A stretch of 64,000 nt of DNA from Siphonodentalium dalli (GCA_032622095.1 CP136062.1:156360875-156424874), one strand, 5' to 3'; numbered from the stretch's first letter, positions 35,401 to 48,790 are shown. Program-made: numbers and translations. The notes: a model not told the origin generated them from the letters alone.

Positions 35401-35514
35401 ATAAAACAACGTTTGTGCAAAGGAATCTTCTTGACACAGTTGAAAGAAACCCGTCAGTATAGTATCTCACGGTGATATTGCTGCGTTATCGGTGGGTAGA
35501 ATAAACCCGCTGAC
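35401..35514. repeat. Helitron fragment between YR units
   Basis: This 114 bp equals 18561-18673 of the Helitron and also the start of block B at 37921. YR copy 2 is therefore flanked on both sides by the same Helitron sequence, as expected if the array unit is YR plus 114 bp of Helitron. Confidence 0.85.
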
Positions 35515-35518
35515 TAAC

Positions 35519-36511
35519 GCTACCGTGGCTTCTGATCTCGGTGTTCCACCGGCTAGCCCCATGGGCCGACCCGGAACAGACTCCGTTGCCTGCGTCGCTG
35601 ACCATCGACACCTTGTGGGAACTATGACTCGGTTACTCGATGCTGCCCTTACTTGTTCATCTCGGCAGTATACGCCCGGCACTGGGGTTTTTTGTTCAGT
35701 TTGCTTCCCGCTTTAACGTCCGACCATATCAGCCCGTTAACGTGAGCACGCTGGGGCTCTTTCTCGCACATCTTTTCCAGATCGGGTATAGCACCGCCAC
35801 GGTGCGTAGTGTTTTGTCGGTCATCGCATATCAGCACAATATCCAGGGCTTAGCGACTCCCACTACACATTTCCGGATTCACAAAATGCTCGCGGGCTTT
35901 CAACGCTTGCGCCCGAGCGGCGACCCGCGCCGACCAATTACTGTTCCCATGTTACACTCTATGATCGCTGTATTGCCCTGTTGCGTGGCATCACACACTG
36001 AATTGTCCTTTTCCGCGCACTATTCGTATTCGCGTTCTACGCGCTGGCCCGTATCGGCGAAATGTGCACTTCGCTCTCTGCCCCTCATCTAAATGTCCTG
36101 CTCGTTTCCGATGTCACGGTCACGCCCGCCTCCATCGACATCTGCTTCCGGCATTTCAAGCACAGAGTTAATAGATTGCCCCAAGTGGTCGCTATTGGCA
36201 AGTTAGAGGACACAACCTGTTGTCCGCATAGGCTCATTTCCGTTTTCACTAAACATCGCGTTTCGACGGCGGGCCCCTTCTTCTGCTCACCGGACGGTCG
36301 GGGCATAACACGGGCGCATTTCAATGCCGTTCTCCGGAGAGTGTTGTCAATTCTGCGATTGGATGACCGGGATTTCAAGTCTCACTACTTTCGGATAGGC
36401 GGGGCATGCTTGGCAGCATCGCGGGGTTACTCCGATGAACAAATCCGGATGCTCGGGCGCTGGAACTCCGATGCGTTTCGCAAGTACATACGTCCTCCGC
36501 CGTTGTCATAA
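35519..36511 (+). pseudogene. Tyrosine recombinase, frameshifted (copy 2)
   Basis: Near-identical to the copy at 32524-33464. The extra N-terminal frame includes SDLGVPPASPMGRPG before LLDAALTCSSRQYT. The HxxR box reads HYFR here instead of HSFR, so the catalytic His and Arg are kept; the Trp and the RKYIR tyrosine are also kept. The two frameshifts are in the same places as in copy 1. A few missense differences separate the copies (for example YPPV/YQPV, EDPT/EDTT, EQIQ/EQIR). It cannot encode one continuous recombinase unless frames are read through by an unknown mechanism. Confidence 0.85.
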
Positions 36512-36939
36512 CAAGAGTTCCGCGATTGCCCATTTCCGTTCGTGCGTCTTGCCACCCTCGTATATCAGTCACAGCGGCCGAGCGGGCACCCTTCCATCAA
36601 TGCCGGGCGTCGTTATCTGCAGTTCCGTTTGCCGACTCGGCGGGCACGCACAGTCAGATTTCCGCAACTGGGAGGGGTTTGGCAGGGTTATCCGGCCTGT
36701 AAGTCGTGTCGCAGCACGCGTGGCGGATCTCGCTGCCCGGTCTCTCCCTGTCCTTTGTTTTCATGTTTTCCGACCCCCCCCTAATTTTCTGTTTCAAGCA
36801 GGGCCCGAGCGTTGTCTGCGTATGCGCTACCCAGTTTACATGTACTTCATGGCCCGGTTTCCGTTTCATGTCCGACCGACATCCGCCCCCTGCCTCTGCT
36901 GGTGGTGCGCAATGGTTGCACTGGTCGCACTGTGCTAGT

Positions 36940-37605
36940 GATGGTTTTTTTAGTTGATAATTGTAGCGCCGGTTTCACTGTTCCAGTGATGGTTTTTTTT
37001 GTTGGTGGTTAATATTTAATTTTTTTAAGCGCTCATCAGTCTCTGGTGGCGCCGGTTTCACTGTTCCAGTGATGGTTTGTGTTTTCTTTTTCACTGTTAC
37101 AGTGATAGTTTTTTTTTGGTTATTCTTCACTATTGGTTTTTTGGTGATTTTTTTTCTAGCGCTCATCAGTCTCTGGTAGCGCCGGTTTCACTTTTATAGT
37201 GATGGTTATTTGGTTGCGCTCACCAGTCTATGGTAGCGCTGGTTTCACTGTTACAGTGATGGTTTTTTGGTGGTTAATATATTTATTTTTTTAGCGCTCA
37301 TCAGTCTCTGGTAGCGCCGGTTTCACTGTTCCAGTGACGGTTTTTTGGTGGTTAATATTTTTTTTTTCAGCGCTCATCAGTCTCTGGTAGCGCCGGTTTC
37401 ACTGTTCCAGTGATGGTTTGTGTTTTCTTTTTCGCTGTTACAGTGATTTTTTTTTTTGGGTTTTTCTTCACTATTGGTTTTTTGGTTAATTTTTTTTCCG
37501 CGCTCATCAGTCTCTGGTAGCGCCGGTTTCACTTTTATAGTGACTATTTTTGGTGTTTTTTTTTCAGCGCTAATCAGTCTCTGTGGTTGCAGTGGGTTTT
37601 CTCAT
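36940..37605. repeat. Palindromic minisatellite after YR gene, copy 2
   Basis: Same unit order as copy 1, starting with gcgctcatcagtctctgg near 37029. It differs mainly in the lengths of T-runs and a few bases. The identical order of unit lengths shows the array was copied as a whole. Confidence 0.85.
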
Positions 37606-37916
37606 TTCCCCGCACTGGCGTTGCGTAATTTTTACACTTTCTTTTTATAGGTGGGTTCTTTTCTCAGTCTTTATACTGGTTTTTTTTATTGGGTTCTGGT
37701 GGGTGTATGCCGAGCTCGCGTCCAACACTTCACTCGGCAAGTGGCGTGGTACACCCAGGTTGCATATTGTTCAATCGGGGCCGCGCCACATGCCGATGGT
37801 TGTCTTAATTTCGGTAATTCGAATAAAGAATTGCCATTACGCAAATATGTCTTAGTCTTTAATTATTTAGCCCAACAGTGGTACCCAGGGAATTGTCGTA
37901 AAGTAGGGAGATAGGA

Positions 37917-39815
37917 TATAAAACAACGTTTGTGCAAAGGAATCTTCTTGACACAGTTGAAAGAAACCCGTCAGTATAGTATATCACGGTGATATTGCTG
38001 CGTTATCGGAGGGTAGAATAAACCCGCTGACCATTTTCCAACTGGACAGCAAGTTGTTGGATGGCAGGATGTCGTTCGTGGATTGGAAATCCAGATATCT
38101 TCCACAAAGCTTCATTGCTGCTTATATATCGGCCCATCGGGTATTGGTTAACTTCATCGTGGACATCTTGCTGAAGTGCATGCATAGCAGCATCCGATGT
38201 TTTGTTGTCGCCTTCGAGCAATTCGCGCTTAACACATGTTTCTCGATAAGTAACACAGACGATGCCATCCACAGTCCGGTGATCTGCAAAAACGTGGGAG
38301 GTGGGACCCTTGACTTCATGTAGTAGTCTTAAAAGGAAACATTCATGTTGGCTGGAATGGACGGTGTATAATCTCCCTATAGCAGTGTCGTGTCTAATTA
38401 GAGCATTGTATTCTACAACAGAACCTCGTTTTCTTCTATTCCATCTGTTGTTACGCTACGTGCAATAGGATTGTACCTGGTGATAAAACAACGTTTGTGC
38501 CAAGGAATCTTCCTGACACAGTGCTATTGCCTGATTTGCAGCATTATCGGCGGTAAAATAAACCCGCTGACCATTTTCCAAATGGACAGCAAACTGTTAG
38601 ATGCCATGATGTTGTTAGTGGACTAAAATTTCAAATATCCCATAAAACCTTCATTGTTGTGTATATATCTGATTGCTTTTAAACCACCGTCTCCAGGTCT
38701 CCTTCGCATGTAAGAAGGATACTCATCCTCGGCTGTTTTAGTCTCCAGAATAAACGATTTGCGGTACCGTTTCTTGCACTTATTGTCTTTCATGCACGGT
38801 GATTTGTGTTTATTTGAATTGAATGGACCGTGTACCATTAATTTGTGTCTCGACAATGTCGAAGAGCCATCTGTCTGTTGCAGGATATGATGGTTTCAAG
38901 CTGGTTGGATTGAATTTTGGTGATGAGCCAAATCAAAATATGCGCATGCGGCAACGAATTATATGGTGGACTTTTGGCACCGCACTGGTCCGGCAATTTG
39001 GGACTTTGTCATGAGGTCCATTACTTTCAGTACTAGGTGGAATGTCATTGAGATAATGTCTGTGGACGTAAGTTTGACCAAGAAGAAGCTCACATTGTGT
39101 TTCCTTCCATTTTGAATTACATGTGATTGTTATAAGTAGATCGGATCGGTCGTAATGCCGAACAAAGGTCATGGCATGAAATGACAGGCATAAAAGTCCA
39201 TACAAGAGACGGTCTTTCTATAGTTTCACCTGCCTGTGGAATTCCAAAGTGATAACCCTCTTCCCCATTCACAAACAACAGAGGATACAATAGGACATCA
39301 TGCTATCTGTGTTTCGATGTTGCGTCTGAGATTATTATATCTGCATTTTAAAACAATATCCCTGGTTTCATATACCCAACTAGTCACGATCACAGCTACT
39401 TCGTTGCATTACGGTGCATTAAAACGGCGAGCATGCTCTCCCGATTGAACATTGTCAGCATCAATGACGACTTCTTGTTCTTGTCTATGTGCACATTCCA
39501 AGGTGTACTTAGACCTTTGAACGCTATTGGTTGAATGTAGCATGTTCTGTAATTTCACAATGATATCAAATCGTGTTCCTTGGTTTCCGTTGTATCTACT
39601 CTGCGTCTGGCTCTGAGGATCTCGCACAAAGTAAAGTTGTAGATATCGAGGTTGTTCGTCAGGCAGCGGCTGGAGGGATCCGAATATGTGGTAAACCTGC
39701 CCTTGGACTTTATATATAGGCATACACCCTCCTTCCCCGTTGATATTGGGTCCTATCGATGTTATCTGAACTGCGATATTATAGTTGAATGTTATTCAGA
39801 AAATGTTTCGATTCG
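37917..39815 (-). pseudogene. Helitron Rep part, copy B (helicase missing)
   Basis: This matches the N-terminal, Rep and linker parts of the Helitron at 18560-20460. The HUH His-Ala-His codons lie at 38940-38948, again out of frame with the upstream HAMTFVRHY block. The frame from 38933 to 39205 runs through the HUH region in a different reading because of small indels. The helicase half, present in copy A at 16705-18560, is absent because the block starts inside the internal repeat. No function is expected. Confidence 0.83.
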
Positions 39816-40219
39816 GGCGTGGTGCCCACCAGAAGACAAATCAAAGGCTCCGGTGGTTCTAGACGCATGGTTATTCTCATCGTTCAGATATGTACCCCAC
39901 ATAATATATAATATAAAAAAACCTGCTGTGTTGAGAGCCCCATGCTATTATAATTAAACTGTATAATTGAATAATACGCATATCGTTCTACAGAGGTACA
40001 TATACGCGGTTCGTTCTAGATGAAACTTCCGAGCCGAACACTGAAACAAACGCAAAAAAATGTATTGATGTCAATTTTGCCCCCATTTGTGGCCAAATTA
40101 TCCACCACATAATTAATTATGTTGTGCATCAGCGACACTTTTTAGAAACGTTTGTCTTATCTATTATGGTCTTAATCCAATTAACCGACATCAATTCCCG
40201 TTCAGTATATCATGTAGAC

Positions 40220-40920
40220 GTCTACATATCAGTTTCTATGAAAATCGTTGAATTAGTTTTATCAATTGTGTTGCTCCTCGTCCGTGATATCAATTCCTGA
40301 CCCAAAATGGAAGCCATCCGGAACATTTATGCTACGTCATTAGTGTTCGTATAGCACATATATCTACATATACGTTTGGGGACATCCAGGATACAAATGT
40401 GTTGTCAATCTTGGTGGTTCGCCCCATCATTGACTTCGGCGGTGGAACTTTTGCAACTTTAAATCATACCTTAAATTCCATGTACAATGGACATGACTAT
40501 ATATAGGTTTGGTGGAAATCTAAATTGACATCAGCAAAGCGTGTATCATGTTTGAGCTCTTTCACTGATGCACAACTGTGACATCGACTTTCTTATCCTT
40601 AAACCAAACCATTAGACTCCCTATAATCGATTACAGAATATTTTTCTTATAAATGTGTGGTCTGTGTCATTTGGGGACATTTAAACTACACCATTAATGC
40701 CACTATGATGGAGCTGGCTAACGACTCGTCAACTTAGCATTTCAATAACCCCCAAGGCAAGTATGCAAGGATGACTCGCATTTAATGTCCACAAATTTGA
40801 AGGACAGCGAACGAAAGAAATGATTTATTCCACCGAGCCCGTTTCTTATACCATTGAATTGTATGATAAATGTGTTTTGGGAGGTCTATTTTACTTTAAA
40901 CAGTTAACCATATATACCGC
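40220..40920 (-). repeat. Dispersed repeat family Y, block B copy
   Basis: Block B equivalent of 20870-21560, with the same sequence blocks and only scattered substitutions. Confidence 0.6.
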
Positions 40921-42609
40921 GTTCATATATCTAATGGTGGTATCTTAATAACAGGGTCGTTTGATTCTATATTTTATGGAAATACTAATAATGCAACACG
41001 TTCGAAAGAGATTCATAGAATTGTGGGTTGTTGTTGCTGCTGAAAATGTTCATGGGGAGTGATAGACCATCAGTAATGATAACGATATGGTACAAGTCTG
41101 AGTTAAGAATAAGATTGGAATGGGCTTAGAGTAATCATATCGGTTATCACAGGTAGAGTTTATAGTTTTGTTTAGAATGAGCTGTTAGTATTTTTGAATG
41201 ACTCGGTGTACTCGCACCAACGGACTGAAGGCCGTTGGTACTTGTGCGAGTTATTGCTATATATCCATTGCTCTTGTTAGTCTGATAACATTGGATCATT
41301 CAACGTGGCAATTTACAAACTTAGTTGGCGAAATGCTTCGTCCTAGATATGTATATATGTACTTCTGCAACTTTGTACAGTGGGTTCGGGTGTTATATCA
41401 GGGGATCCACAAAGACACTTGTGGGTTGTCAAGTTGCAGGTATCATTTAATGACTGGAGAGGCGAATTCCTTTCGGATGTCGCTGATCATGAGGTAATGG
41501 TCGTTGTCCTCTATGTGTCCATATAATCAGTACGGGTGGTGGTCGGCGATGAAATGTGTGTATGTGTGATCATTTAAATCACTGCAGTTGAGTCTGGGGC
41601 GGGTGTGGTTAATATGTGTTTGCCTGGTATTAGCTTCATAATAATGTTGGTTAACTCCCTGGTCCTCATTTAGGAACTCTGTAAATTATGCCAGGGATGC
41701 ATAACTTGTTTCGTTGTGGTCGATATTATTCCATAGGTCTATTGTTGAGGGAATTGAAGGCAGCGGAGCCGAACGTCGCGGCTTGGGGGAATTGGCCTGT
41801 CGGGTCTAAACATTTGTTATTTGCAAGCTTGTTGGGGTATCAGAGGCTTGCCGGACATCAGTTTGTTCCCACCCGGTTTCCTTGTCATCGGAGAAACTTT
41901 GAGCCTTCGCAGCAACGTTACTTTTGGTGTGAACTATCGATCTTTTCCAAGAGGGTGGCATTTGCAATTGATCTGGGGTGAATAGTTTGGTTAGGGATCT
42001 TCTTCCTGGATTATATGGTACGGTCGTTGGTTGGAGTATTTATGAGGTTATTCACTTTCTCATAAATTAAAATTTTTATGAAGTGTCGGCTCGTTTGCCT
42101 ACATTGGTGCTCGGCGTAATCAATCATGTATTGTTTGTCATTTTTGTTTGCTGATGTTTGGTATTCTTCTTAATAGTTTTGTGTGCATGGGTTTCACGTT
42201 GTTCATCTCTACTTTGATGTGATTTGCGCACTCTGTAGTAGATTGCATAGCTGATTTAAAGAAAACCTTATGAATGCATAGATGTATTGACAGCCATAGT
42301 TTGTACGTTTCGGATGACATAGCATATTGTTTGTGTCGCCGGCGTCATCCCGGATTTGTGAACATCTGGCCACTTCCATAGCCGTCGATCGCACATGAGT
42401 AGTAGGTCCTCGGTCGATCGAGATTTGGGAGGCCGTCTGACCAAGTCAAGTGACGAAATGTCCTTTCTTTTTGTTGTAATTGAACTGTATACCATAGTAT
42501 TACTCATTTTACCTTGTGGGTCTGCAGTTGTATTCCGTTTTCCCGGATACTTAGTTTATATACTGTCTATTGCACGGAAGCGAGGAATATCGTCCAGAGA
42601 ACTACGATG
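40921..42609. other. Unassigned part of block B
   Basis: Equivalent of 21560-23254, with no recognisable gene. It contains the hairpin at 41210-41251. Confidence 0.5.
41210..41251. repeat. Compact two-step hairpin (block B)
   Basis: Same hairpin as 21855-21896. The single difference (tgcgcgag to tgtgcgag) falls outside the paired bases. Confidence 0.6.
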
Positions 42610-44310
42610 TTAGATATCAGTAAAACTTGGCGGATGGTCAATCTTTCGTTTTGTTAGTTGCCAAATGAAAATAAAAGCAGATGATCGACAACTATCCCAG
42701 CAGACACCTCGGACTACCCATCGAATTATGGTCGGGCCAAAGACTGGTACATAGCCGGAGCGGTGACCCGTTAGTCATTGCTTATACCAGCCTCTTGGTA
42801 CATCACCACAATGAGACAGGCGTTAGCAGTACACTGTTGAAACATTTATAAGTCATGAAGACGAAATTAACGGCACAACATACATGAGAAACAGAACACA
42901 CAACTAGATACCCGAAAAAAAAAATAACAGGTGGCAGAAATTTAATCTGAAACACTGTGAGTGTCGTGACTAGCCGATTGATTGAGCCGGATCAACTCAA
43001 CCACCCGTATTGTAGAGATGTAGAACCAAAGAGGACCATGAGCTAAGCCATTATCACAGGTCGATGTCTCACTTGACATGGCTGCCCTAGTATTCACAGA
43101 ACTCCTGCACCACACATCAAGGGATGCACCCCTCGGCAAAAGTGGACCACTTTAGGGTAAATCTTTACGGGATTCTTAATAAGTGAACCTATTCTACCCG
43201 GGTCCATACGGGGATGATTTCTTTATTATGATCAATTGGCAGCAAGCAATACAAAAATAGTGGTATATGTGGAGACAAATAAGTGTTGATAGAGATCACA
43301 TGGTGAATATCCATGCACTCCTAATGGCGATTCCTCAATAAATCACCCGAATAGCTTAAAGTGAAATGGGTTTTGTATCAGATGCTGAAATGCGTCTACG
43401 ATTATGTTAACTTGTCGGATTGCAATAGTTGTTCAACATAATTATAACAAGGCAATTTTGAAAGTCACGTGTGAAACTAAAGACAAACTATGCATAGATG
43501 TCTGAAATATCAGAGCTCGTGGAACTATGTATGATATGACACTGATATGGACAGGAATGTCACCCCAATAGCCTCGGGTGGTATTCCGTTCTCGATCGGG
43601 CGATACACATCCGCGTTGCACTCAAGCACTAGCGACAACTGTATACTGTACTTACATATTTGCCCAAACACGTCTCGTCTTGCTCTCGTTTCCATCGATC
43701 ACACCTACGCGACTATAGATATAAAGAACCATATTCGACATTGGTATGCGACTTATGCATGATGGCATATTAACGATGTATCCATCGGCGGCATGAATGT
43801 GGCAATAATTATTCCTCCAATACCCATCTTACAATTGGGTATACATAAGGACTTGATAAAGCATACTGAGGTGTGAGATGATAACATAAGAGAGGATAGC
43901 ACAAGTCTGAGTATTTTAAGTCCTCTCCTCTAAGTTTTTCAGTCTTCTAGAACCAAGAGCGTTTGGTGGGAAGATTCCATTGCACGATATTTGAAAGTAG
44001 AAATAATTCATCACATTGCTCTTTTAAATTTTACAATTATTTTGTCCTTTAACGTACATATATAATGAACTAACTTGTGTCCCTTCTCTGGTATGCAGTC
44101 AGCAACAACCTGCTAAACCGAGGGGTGATATGTGACATTGGCATCCGGTGTATGATGTACAGCTGAAATGCGGGCATATAACTATACTTCAGTAATGCAG
44201 AATATTAACTCACCAGTACAAGGTTACAGTCCGTTACACCCTATTTCCCAGAACAAAGTACCAGTAGTGTACGCTTGAGGATGTTCTTGGGACGGAGACT
44301 CGTGATACGA
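42610..44310 (-). repeat. Dispersed repeat family R, copy 1b
   Basis: Block B equivalent of 23255-24960, closely similar, with small indels such as a few bases lost near 44130. Confidence 0.72.
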
Positions 44311-44784
44311 GAATACCGATTTCTGGTTTCGCAGTAACGACACAGGTTATTTCTTTGATTGTTCATCATTCGCACGTTAGGTTGATTTTACAACTATTTA
44401 TTTATATTATTCTCACATTGTTTGATATCACACTGCCGTTATGGTACATTCATACGCTTGCAATATTGCACTGAAAACTGCAGAAATGCCAGCTGTAAAA
44501 TAGTCAAAACGGATTTTTGTGACAGTTGTCAACCAATAAGCTTTAACAATGATCATGTAGAACTGCGATTTTTTGCATGATTGCTGATTGATTGGTTTGG
44601 GTTTAAGGTCACTTTCAGCAGCCAAGACCATAATACGACATTGCCAGTTTTAGTGGTGGATGAAATCCGCACATTTACGGCTAATCTAAACTCTCGTCGG
44701 CCATGTGCGGCAAACCACTGGCCATCGGCGAGTGATTGGCAACTCCACCAGATAACGATTTCAAGTTAGAATGTCCATGATGGA

Positions 44785-44870
44785 AATATCTGGATTTGAA
44801 CCCTCATCGCCAGCGCTGGAGGGCGAGTCGGCTTGGAGTTGTACCCCTATCCGACTGAGCCATCGATACA
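44785..44870 (-). mobile_element. tRNA-like sequence (block B)
   Basis: Identical in layout to 25435-25520: A box at 44851-44862 and B box at 44792-44802 on the minus strand. It is not better preserved than its surroundings. Confidence 0.55.
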
Positions 44871-46510
44871 CCCGCGTGATTGCTGATATCGCTGAGCTAT
44901 TTACAATTATATTAAGAATACAGTGCGTGTTGGTATTCTTATGCCGGTCAAAATAATGTCACTTGATATGTTGGAATGTGAGATCGACACGGCCAGCGCC
45001 ATCGATGGGATGCTGCTGATATATATATACGAGTACCATAAATGTTACATAGAGATGAGATGGTGCGCCCGCACTTGGCTCAACGAAGAAATGCGGCGAC
45101 TTTCTGACCTTCGATAAATCGCAGTGTAAGTCACCCTTGTAACATACATACACTATTTAATCTGAATCTGTATTATCAAACTTTCCAACTATTGGACATT
45201 CCCATCGTAACACAACCAATGGTTGAGAAGTCTCAACTGATTGCTGCATTTCAGTCAAAAATTCGGTCCTTCAGTCTAAATACACAATAATACTCTTTGT
45301 TATATCAAATTATCAGCACAAAATTCAAAATAGTTTCGTCGGAAATTTCCAATTAATGTTGTGTCAGGCATTAAATGTCAAACTGTTGTACTCTTGGAAA
45401 TCCACCCTGACACATGTCCCTGGTGGTAAGTATTGCATTGATTGAAATATAGGTTTATAAAAATACTTGAGTATGTTCATATATAGTAACTAATTGGGCT
45501 ATCCGGCGTTGTCCATGCGAGTTAGAATGTATTTTTGATATGCTTTATTTGAGTACTAAATTTACATAATCATAGCCTACACACAATAATTTACTGCATA
45601 GGTGTATATATGTATACATATGTATATATGATTGATGTATCAATGTCAAAGAATAACCATTGCCACTGCTGTCAAGACCCCCACCATGACAAAAGCAATT
45701 TTCAACACAACTTTATTACATCAATGCAGTGTTTAAGATAATCGCTAGACTATGTTCGCCCGGGTTCTAACCCAAACATATTCGAAAATCTGCACCTCTC
45801 AATGTGCCATTCCGATCGATACATTGCCATTTCGATAATAAATGAGAAACTGTTCAAGCTCATTGAATTAAGCACATTTGAAACAACGAATACCCATACT
45901 GAGTTATTGCCTCCATAAATCTTACGTTTGGTGAAGTTGGCGACAATGTTAGTGTCCATTCTGCCAGCCCCCGTCACCCTAGCTCCCAATTTTCTGATTT
46001 GAGAAGTACCACTATTATGCCACGTCATGAGAGTGCTCGCGTATAACGGAGAAGCGTATACATGCATAATTAAGTACGACAATCGCCGATACCAAAATGT
46101 TCTATCAACGCCCCTCCCCGATACACAATTCGTATCAAGGACAACCACTAATTCATCATTTGGGAATAAATTATTTGATAAAATACTAATTTAAAAAAAA
46201 AAAAAAAATACTAAAACAAAATACAGACCCAAAAAAAAGAATATTAATATGCATAAGAAAGAGTATAACAGCAAAATCACTCAACATTATATTAAGACAA
46301 AACAAAACAATTGTGGTGCAAAATAAGGAAATGTCCGATAAAAATGACTGGACAATTTCTTAAATGAGACCATTAAATTGGGTGGATAATAATTGAATTA
46401 ACTTACTGGAAATTCCCAACTTATCCCAAGTCCGCTAAGTTAGATATATTGTAGGCCCATGTACCTATCATCGCCACTCTCCAATGGATTAAAATTTTCC
46501 AACTAGTACT

Positions 46511-46750
46511 TCATTCCGTCCAGCTGATGGAAACTCCCAAATTGACACCCCTATAATAAAGGTTCGAATGGTTTCCAAATGATGACCATTCTGTCCAGAT
46601 GTTGGAAACCTCAACAAATACCCCAATAATAAAGGTTCGAATGGTTTCCAGCTGATGACCATTCTGTCCAGATGTTGAAAACTCCCCAACTGACACCCCT
46701 ATAATAAAGGTTCGAAAGGTTTTCAGCTGATGACAATTCAATCCAAACAG
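46511..46750. repeat. Tandem repeat, ~75 bp x 3 (block B)
   Basis: Same three units as 27160-27400, first gtccag at 46518, with a few substitutions. Confidence 0.85.
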
Positions 46751-47374
46751 TTGACCGAAATTAGGATATCATTCCAATTTTGGTCCAAAAATAGAAGAAT
46801 TAAAACAATTTCAACCATTTTTAGTTTAAACATATTTATTTGTCTAATCTATATAACCCATGACATATAACACATATATTGTGGAATTGGAGGACAGGTG
46901 CTAAATCACTTATGGGTACCCATCTCCCATATCACTGATAAATATATAATTAGTAATAGCAAAGCAACTTGACTACAAAACAAGTTGAACATATCACCGG
47001 TCACCCCCACCATTTTTGTCATGTTCCTCCAACTAACTTACCAGGCATGGATGACATTTCCAACTGCTAAACGTTTTACCAAGGTTGCAGGTGAGACACC
47101 AAATACAAGTTTGTGAAACCCGAGTTCCAACTTTAAAACAACCCGTTTGTTTTAAACTTGATATCCAGTCTAAATATAACGGTGAATGCTCAGCAATTGA
47201 CATGGATTTCACAATTTCATTCGTCACCGAACGGATATCAATAGTCTCAGAACAGGTGAGTGGCCACATGTGAGACTCATACATGGGGTGACTATATGGT
47301 TTTTGTTGTGGTGGAGGATTTCATCTTCTAATTCCAATCTGCATCCCACCAAATTCCCAACTATAGAGAAAACG

Positions 47375-48790
47375 GACGACACGACGCTCGTACTTGTTGG
47401 TTCTGAAAATAGTCTACGTGAATCGTACTTAACACTGGACGAATTTGCTCGGATATCGGGTCTGCGCATAAATCCTGAAAAATATCAAGCAGTCATGGAT
47501 AGGGATAGGGTCACAAAATAAAATACGACAAGCTATTACGGAACTAAACCTGTCTACTGTAAGCATTTAAAAAAAATTAGGGATACATTTCGACACTAAT
47601 TTAATAATCATGAATATAAAATACAATGATAGACTCGAAGATATAGAAAAGATCACAAACATTTGGAAACACAGACTCCTGACCCCTTTAGGTAGAATAA
47701 CAGTTGTCAAATCCCTCATCTTACCAAAATCGACCCACTTATTTATAACTCTTCCACGTCCAGATACAGCTTTTTTGAAAGCCCTAAATACCTGTTTATA
47801 CAATTTCATTTCGAATTCCAAACGTGATAGAATAAAAAGCAAACAACTATGTGCCGACCATATGCGCGGAGGTTTGAAGATGATTAATGTTGAAAACTTT
47901 GAGAGCGCCATGAAAATTAACTGGATACGACGCTTGATTTGCAAACAATCGAAATGGGCTTCATTGTGCAATACCACCCCTTTCTTAAACGACCCACTAT
48001 CTCTCACTTACCATGCAAATTATATTGTAAAGCAAACAAACAAGTTCGCAAATCCATTCTAGAGAGATGATTTCGGCGCATGGTGTAAACTTATGCGATC
48101 AAATAATTCAAATAATAATATTATGGCCTCAAATATCTGGAATAATCCGAATATAAAAATCGGAGGTTCGTCGATCAACTTTAAATCTTGGAGAGATGCG
48201 GGGATATATTTTATAAATGATCAATTCCAACCAGATAGTAAATGCCATACCCCATATACATTATATTCAACTTTCAACATCGTGTCGATTTCATAACAAT
48301 CAGCAACACAATACGTCATATACTGTCATTGGCAAGTTCTCTTAATCAACCCTTAATTCGTGTACCCTGCACATGCCCACACAATAATCTTCCTCCGATA
48401 CTCCGTGACTTAAAAGGCGGACATTATTTTACACAATTCTAGCAAGTGGGAACACTATGCCGAATGCATGCCAAAAATGGGAATCCGAAATAGGCGAATA
48501 GATAGAAAATTGGGAAGATTATTTGAGCATTCCCTTTAAAATCGGTACGAAATTACAGTGGCTCCAATTCAGAATCAATACACGAATTATTAGTACCAAT
48601 ACATTTCTGAAGGTGGCTAACATTCGAGTCGATGGTTTTTGTAATCGCTGTCAAAACATACAAGAAACAAATACTAATATTTGCTGGGATTGTCCCCATG
48701 TCCAAACTTTTATAAACGAAATTTTAACATGGACAAGAAACAACCAATTCCCCGTTGATCTACAAAAAATAATATCATTTTCGGTATAGT
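47375..48790 (+). pseudogene. LINE reverse transcriptase C-terminal relic (copy B)
   Basis: Same relic as 27931-29345. Here the catalytic-site remnant reads TDDTTLVLVGSENS, keeping two adjacent Asp as in the xxDD box of reverse transcriptases. The same downstream blocks follow (LTPLGRITVVKSL, GGLKMINVENFESAM, KLQWLQFRIN, CWDCPHV), interrupted by the same main stops. It is also non-functional. Confidence 0.83.

Larger units (their letters stand above)
35515..37923 (+). mobile_element. Tyrosine-recombinase element, copy 2
   Basis: The 5' end is more complete than in copy 1: 56 bp from 35515 (taacgctaccgtggc to ggccgac) precede the shared part and stay in frame with the YR N-terminus. The layout is the same as copy 1: YR gene, GC-rich segment, palindromic minisatellite, AATAAA and the gggagataggatataaaa end, which runs directly into Helitron sequence of block B at a shared tataaaa word. 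Confidence 0.78.
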
